A stretch of DNA of 64,000 nt, taken from assembly GCA_007258455.2 (NCBI GenBank), contig VDFB02000001.1, forward strand, positions 13,315,918-13,379,917. Direction: 5' to 3'. The position numbers and the translations under genes are program-made. Shown here piece after piece: positions 58,385 to 64,000 of the stretch. The stretch's first letter is position 1. Each line of letters starts with the position of its first letter. This DNA is from Sequoia sempervirens (Eukaryota > Streptophyta > Pinopsida > Cupressales > Cupressaceae). The notes beneath the pieces are model-generated. The model did no database searches. It was not told the origin of the DNA and saw only the letters and a list, made by a program, of their open reading frames with translations.

Positions 58385-60147
58385 ATGAACTGTAGTTGGG
58401 TCTTTCTTCTTCCTTCCTAGCTTCTTAAGACAAACTTCCTTAATAGCTTTGCCATAGATTGGAACATCTTTTATGGCCTAAAATAGGGGTATTTGAACAC
58501 ATATATGCTTTAGCTAGTCCAAGCTATCAAAAGTAGTATCCTCTTTTTCTTTTTTCTTCTTGGAAACTTCTAGTCTCTAAGGAAATGGTGGTTCTTACTT
58601 GGTCTGCTTGGATTGGACTGGTTCAGGATTTTTAGGTGCATTTGGCTTAATAGGATCATTTAGAGGCTCCTCCTCTTCCACATGAAGCTCAGTAATGATG
58701 GGCTTGGAAGGGGTTGTTAGCTTGGTTCCTGAACGCAGATGGATATCACTTACACTCACAACATATGTAGGGAATTGATTTGAATCAACAGAATATATAG
58801 GTTGCTGCTATGGTTTATTATTAGGATTTGGTGTGGGTTGAGCTGGTAGCTGACTTGGTTTGGGTGCATTTGAGCTTGGATTGTGGAGGCATTATAGCAA
58901 GTTGTTGGGGCTGAGAAGGTGGCTGCATGTAGCTGGTGTTATGGGTAGGCCATTGTTGTCCTCCTCTCCATTGATTTTTTTGTTTCCAATTTCCTAGAGG
59001 TGGTTGCCAGTTCCCTTGAAATTGCTGCCAATTCCCCTGAGGTTGCTGCCACTGAGGTGGAGGAATCTAATGGTTGGGCCAAGCATTTGGAGGGTTACTC
59101 CAAGGTTGTGGTGGATATCCTCCATAACTGGGTGGATATGGGGGCTTCCATTGGTTACCAGATGAATAAGAATTAAAATATATTCCAACATAGGATAGTG
59201 GATCTAGTGGCATACCTTGTCTTGGAGCCTAAGGCTTCCTTTGTGCAACATAGTAGACTTGGTATTCTTCAATATGAATTGGCTTGAACTTAGGTGGAAT
59301 CTGCTTGCTTTCCAGGTTAGCTACCATCTTACATTTGTAGTCCTTCTTTTTGTCTGTAGTGGGGACAATACTCTGTCAATATCATTTTTGCCTCCGCTTG
59401 CTTCTTTTTGGCCTGAAGTGTATCTAGCTGAGTAGCTAGATTGTTGATAATATCTTGCTTATATTTTTCCAGCAAATAAGTGATCTCCATTCTTGAAACT
59501 CCACTAGTAGTTGACTTACCCATGGAATATTGATAAGCTCTCCCTTCCTTTGAAGCTTCCATACAATAATTCTAGCATATTTTCTTAATATCCTCCCAAG
59601 GAACTTGGGAGATATCTCCTCTTGCCATGAGGTCCAAAGAATTAGTGCATCTATCATTGATTCCTCTTAGGAAAAACAACTTTTTAAAGTCCTCATTAAG
59701 TGCATGGTGTGGAGATTTGTGCAAGAAAAATAGAAACCTTGCAATGTAATCTTCCAAGCTCTTATCTTCCTCCTGCTGTATCCTGAAAATGCCACCTCCT
59801 CTCATGTCACTACCCCTGCAATATTCCTTGTACTTCTTAAAGAATTTTTTCTTCATGTCTTCCCAAGTTTCCACAGTATCAATGCCTAGGCTCATGAATC
59901 ATCTTAGTGCAACCTCTTTCAAAGTGGTAGAGAATAACTTAAACCTATGGGCATCAATAGTATAATCATAACTTTTGCAGAGTATGTCAAACTCAAATAA
60001 GAAGGTATCATGATCTATTGTCACAAGTCTATAAAACTTGGGGAGTGCTGAGGAAAGGATGTTCTTGATGTTGTCAACTTCATTTTGATGGGAAATGGGG
60101 AAAGGAAAATTTGGTTCATTTTGTTTGTTCCTATTTGCATCACCCAT
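58385..60147 (-). pseudogene. gag of element F
   Basis: From ATG 60147 (MGDANRNKQNEPNF). Retrotrans_gag core: DTVETWEDMKKKFFKKYKEY and IFRIQQEEDKSLEDYIARFL, then LLEKYKQDIINNLATQLDTL. A single frame is broken by TGA at 59898 and others. 58850-59160 encodes the P/Q/W/G-rich tail (QGNWQQFQGNWQPPLGNW). A cysteine-containing CPHYRQKEG at about 59350 may be a remnant of the zinc-binding segment. Confidence 0.85.
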
Positions 60148-60534
60148 GTCTGCTTGATGTGGTTCAAAGACAAAGGGCTTCTCAAGCCGATTTTGATCTT
60201 TTGAAGAGACTTCAAAGCTGGTTAGAGAAGGATATGCGTCTGTAGAGGGGTGTGGATCTTCTTCTTCTTCTTCAGGTAGGTTCTGGTACTCAACTAGCTA
60301 GAATGGAGGAGGATTGTTAGGAATGAATCTCCCATAAGCATCCCTTCTCCTTCCTCTATGCATGTGGTATCACTCACTATCAGTCAGCTCACACAAAGAA
60401 TTGGTAAAGAATCATGGGGGTCATTACTTCCTAAATGAGGATATGGTAAGAACCATTTTCAAAAACACAACAAAACTACCAATAACTCCAAAAACTTCCT
60501 ACCTTGACACCATCCCCAACAACGGTGCCAAAAA
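60148..60534 (-). other. Leader of element F with primer-binding site
   Basis: Untranslated leader. The primer site occupies 60513-60530, four bases from the 5' LTR. Confidence 0.8.
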
Positions 60535-61635
60535 TGTTGGCCTCCTACAATGATTTCACAACTAAGCCTTTACAACCATGATTCAGAGACTAGACATCTA
60601 ACCTAAATAGCCATTCAATCATCATGAAGGTGCATTTAACTTGTCAACCTAGGGACGTTTACTTGAAATGGGTCAACATTGTATGTGCACTAGGGGCTCA
60701 AGTAGTCATTGCATTCTATAGCTAAGAAACATAATGCTGAAAGTAAATGGATCGAAAAGAAATAAAGAGGAACACATAGATAATGGACTTTTAGTGGCTA
60801 TAGGAACAATCGATGTCAGATTTCTAACAAAGTATCAAACAAGTAATACTAAACTAATGCTAAACTAAGAAAACGAATTACTCACCAAGTGGGCCCCCTT
60901 GGATAAGTATCCTCTAAACTAACAAGAATTCAGATGCTCGAACTCAAAACTTTATTTTATTCACTGTAAATCATTCATACAAGGAGTAATGTATCTGTAT
61001 CATTGAAAATAAGAGTACAATGCAAAATTGTGCAACCTCTTGAAGGAGCATCAAATTATTATTTATACTACAGCTAAACAAGGCAGTCAACTCCACGACT
61101 AGGAGGACACCATTTAGGGAAAATAGGGGAAAGTGGAGCGATGATGGTTACACATGCATGGAATCCGATCAGACATGCAAGTCAAGTGTAGATCCAACAC
61201 AGCAATAATGCCCATGCATGCTCGATCATTAAGGTCCACTGCAATGTGGTTACATTCAATTGTATGAAAAATCTTTGCTATCGGTTGTTGGCTGCCTTGG
61301 AGCGATTTCTCAGCTGGATGTTATGGTGCATGCCCAACTAGTGGCGTCTTCCATAACTTGGCATATTAAGTCTCTAGGCCAAGGTTAGTACGCATATAAC
61401 TGCACATCAATAACCACTCTAAAAACATTCATTAATCACATGAAAAATCAATATAGATGATCCACATATTATGCCAAATATCATTAAAGCTTGCAGAGAT
61501 AGGGTAATATCAAATGTCAATGGCTTGAGGGAAACATTATTCCAATACCAACACTTAAGAATTAAAGTCCATGACATCTATGAGCAAATAGACTATAGAT
61601 TCTACCCAAAACTAGACCAAAAACTAGGCTCATCA
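60535..61635 (-). repeat. 5' LTR of element F
   Basis: 1101 bp, partner of 50309-51517, with one ~100-base gap relative to it. Confidence 0.9.
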
Positions 61636-64000
61636 CCATCATCATCACAAAAATAATCTAAAGACATCACAATCAAACATATACACCCATTAAATCTAGC
61701 ACCATCCAATCAATATCAATTAGCATATCAAATTATCTATCTACATCATACAACCATGGTGTCTACATCATACTAGTCTCATTGTCTCAAATGATACATC
61801 ATCCCCCAACATGGCACATCACCCCATATGCCCAAGTCTCTCTAATCCTTCCAAGAGACCCCTTGATCCCTATTAAACCCGACAACTCTCTTGAGGTGGC
61901 ATCACCTTCAATCCAATATCCTCATTATTTTTTAGGAAATTGGGATAACTTGTCATCGTAACCTCATCTTTTCTACTTTTTATTATTTTTTGACACAATT
62001 CCTCTTTTTCTAGTTTGACACTATATCCAAGAGGGGAAAAATACATACACCCCAAATTTATTTATAATTCTTAGTCCTTGTAATGTCATAAAATCGTATC
62101 CCTTGCAATTTCACTTACATTTTTGCATCCACTTTAGTGTCCACTCCCTTAGGATTTGTGTAGGCTCATTTTAGCCCTTGCATTAGCCTTTTCCCTTCTC
62201 AGGATGCTCAAGACCCCTTTTCAAAAGCTACCTTTGTGTGTCAGCTTTGTGTAAAACTTGGTACTTTTCTCATTCTCATCATTTTGTAGCATGATGTGTC
62301 TGGACACTAGCACACCACATGGACGTCCATGTGTTGTGCTAGCACCCCACAACATTTTGATGTTCAAATGACCATTTTTGAGTGCCTTGCCACTTGTCAC
62401 TTACCTTTGTCGGTGGTAATGACTTGGGATGCCTTGCAACAACTTGAGAACCTTCTTTTCCCTCCAATTCTCTCTTTTCAATCTATCTTTTCAATCCTCT
62501 TGCTATTGCTATGAATTTTAATTCCTCTCTTGGCTTCTCTCTTAGACCTTCTCTAGTCTTTCTCTCTTGCTCTCTTGCTTTCACAACTCGCTTGCTACAA
62601 CATTCTAAAGATCTCATGTTCTCACAACATTCACTACTACTCTCTTGGCTCTTGTAGTTATCTCTCTCTTTGGATTCCTCAAGCCTTACATGTGATATCT
62701 CTTATCTTGTGTTTTTGAGCATCTTGGGATTTCTCACATCCCTTGTCTATGCATCGTCCATCTCATCTATTTATCTATTTTAGTGTCTATTATTCTATCT
62801 ATCTAGTTTTTTGTGGAGGTGGGAACACTAAAACGAGGGTTTGACTAAGGCAAGCCCCTAAATAGCCCCAACATTTTCCTTGGTCTTATGTGTGCAGATA
62901 TTGGAGATATTCATTTGCTGGAGGCTTTAGTGCTTAGTCCACTGTGAGTTCCTTTCTACTCTTTAGTTTTATCATTTACATTTCATTTATTCTACCTTAT
63001 TTCAATCCTATTACTTTTTATTATTCTCCCACATTCTCAAAAGAGTTCTCAACGGTCAAGGTAGAAGTAGCTACTTTGTGTTTTCTAGGACATTCTCAGT
63101 TTTCAATTCGCACGAGATGCCAGCACACCTTTGGGATGCTAGCGCATCGTGGTGTTGTTTTTTTGTTGTGCTTCCATCCTTTGGCTAAAAACTTGATAGT
63201 TTGTTTGGAAAACCTCTGTGACCTATTCATTCTGATTTTGGAACTCTCATTGAGGTAGTCTGAGGTAGTTTAGGGAAGTTTTTTCCTTGTTATTCTCCTT
63301 GTAATCAAGAGACTGGTGAGTAGTGAATCCCCCTTCTCTACAATACTAATTTCCTACAAATTAATTACCCTTATAATTACCATTCCCCATTAATTAATTT
63401 GATCAATTTATTCCTCTTTACACCTCTAAAGTTAATTAATTAAATTAACTAAATCAATTAGTTCCTTAGCTCCCAATTCCTTCAACTAATTTAATAAATG
63501 TTCAATTAATTTATTAGGATAATTAATACCTTCCTAACAATTTCCTCTAATTTAATAATCCATATCATAACTAATGGGGCAAATGACTTTTTCCTTTAAA
63601 TCTCAATTATCTAATCAACAAGGATCAAAATATTGACCTTTCATTTCCTTATATGTGTCCTCAACCTATTCCATGCTCACATACTTAGCATGCTTGAATC
63701 ATCCTACTCCTTGTTAATACATATGTGAGCATGCCAACTTGGAGGAATTTTAGCCCTCCATCTCACCCCTTAATATTGACTCATCCTCACTCTATGCTCA
63801 CACAAGTGTGGACATGATTTCCACACATGCCACCTCCATGCTCACAACAAATGTGAGCATGCTTGATCCTCCACCTCATCTTCTAATTTTCATACACTTG
63901 CTCTCATCTCCTATCATCTCATGATTTAGTGAAATCTCCTCCATTAGAGTATCTTACATCGTCTTGTGACACTTTATCAAGACTCTAAGAGGCTTGCACG
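61636..64000 (+). repeat. Repeat D, right copy, segment 3
   Basis: Starts with ccatc, the F target duplication. From 61715 it is collinear with 1949-4526; a ~70-base extra piece lies at 61649-61715. At about 63490 is the counterpart of the SINE insertion site, without the SINE. Runs off the window end. Confidence 0.85.

Larger units (their letters stand above)
50309..61635 (-). mobile_element. Element F: Athila-like Ty3/gypsy retrotransposon
   Basis: On the minus strand. LTRs are 60535-61635 (5') and 50309-51517 (3'), reading TGATGAGCC...CCAACA on the element strand. The primer site TGGCACCGTTGTTGGGGA (60513-60530) resembles TGGCGCCGTTGCCGGGGA of many plant gypsy elements. Order: gag, protease, reverse transcriptase, RNase H, integrase, then an extra sense ORF and a purine tract AGGTTGGGGGAG (51518-51529). 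Target duplication ccata/ccatc. The MDDF reverse-transcriptase box, the LGATINVM protease motif and the downstream extra ORF point to the Athila group. All genes carry stops. Confidence 0.93.

Noticed and set aside
1..64000. CRISPR arrays, rRNA genes, bacterial operons, plastid inserts
   Set aside because: No spaced direct-repeat array, conserved rRNA segment, or organellar gene sequence was seen anywhere in the window.

Overview
The window looks like nuclear DNA of a seed plant with a large, repeat-choked genome; a conifer or other gymnosperm is my inference. Reasons: old LTR retrotransposons nested several levels deep, all carrying in-frame stops and frameshifts; tRNA-derived SINEs; high AT content; and one intact plant-type, single-exon mTERF gene. 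There are no operons, rRNA genes, CRISPR arrays or bacterial signals. Names A to H below are my own working labels.

Layout. 1-940 is part of an LTR of element C, followed from 941 by a long LTR-like sequence (D), which ends somewhere between about 4530 and 4900. A dimeric SINE with a 17-bp target duplication sits in it (3730-4014). 4900-6340 is AT-rich and holds a decayed second copy of the mTERF 5' leader. The mTERF gene occupies 6502-7641. 7642-13560 is mostly undescribed AT-rich sequence, with an exonuclease-like scrap (minus strand, 8515-8724), a diverged tandem duplication (9262-9733), a decayed proline-rich reading frame (10860-11990), and purine-rich repeats broken by a second SINE (about 12929-13127).

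From 13560 to the right end most sequence can be read as one very old host retroelement (D interior, then D LTR) that was hit by five younger elements. H (13805-17279) is a gag-protease-only element with target duplication aggat. G (18250-24754) is a full-structure Ty1/copia element with target duplication atcta, and its 5' LTR is split by a ~1-kb inverted-repeat element. E (27014-43098) is a copia-type element coding gag, protease and an unknown protein X but no integrase or reverse transcriptase; its leader is swollen by ~12 kb. C (43495-49311) is a 5.8-kb LTR element with only a gag remnant. F (50309-61635, minus strand) is an Athila-like Ty3/gypsy element with gag, pol and an extra sense ORF after integrase. 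C and F both lie inside the second copy of D. Removing them makes the D pieces collinear with the left end of the window.

The mTERF gene is the only sequence that looks like an intact, functional host gene. Everything else that is recognisable is mobile-element sequence in decay. The observations most worth following are the extra ORFs of F, D and E, the dimeric SINE with its near-empty site, and the direct D/C duplication flanking the mTERF locus.
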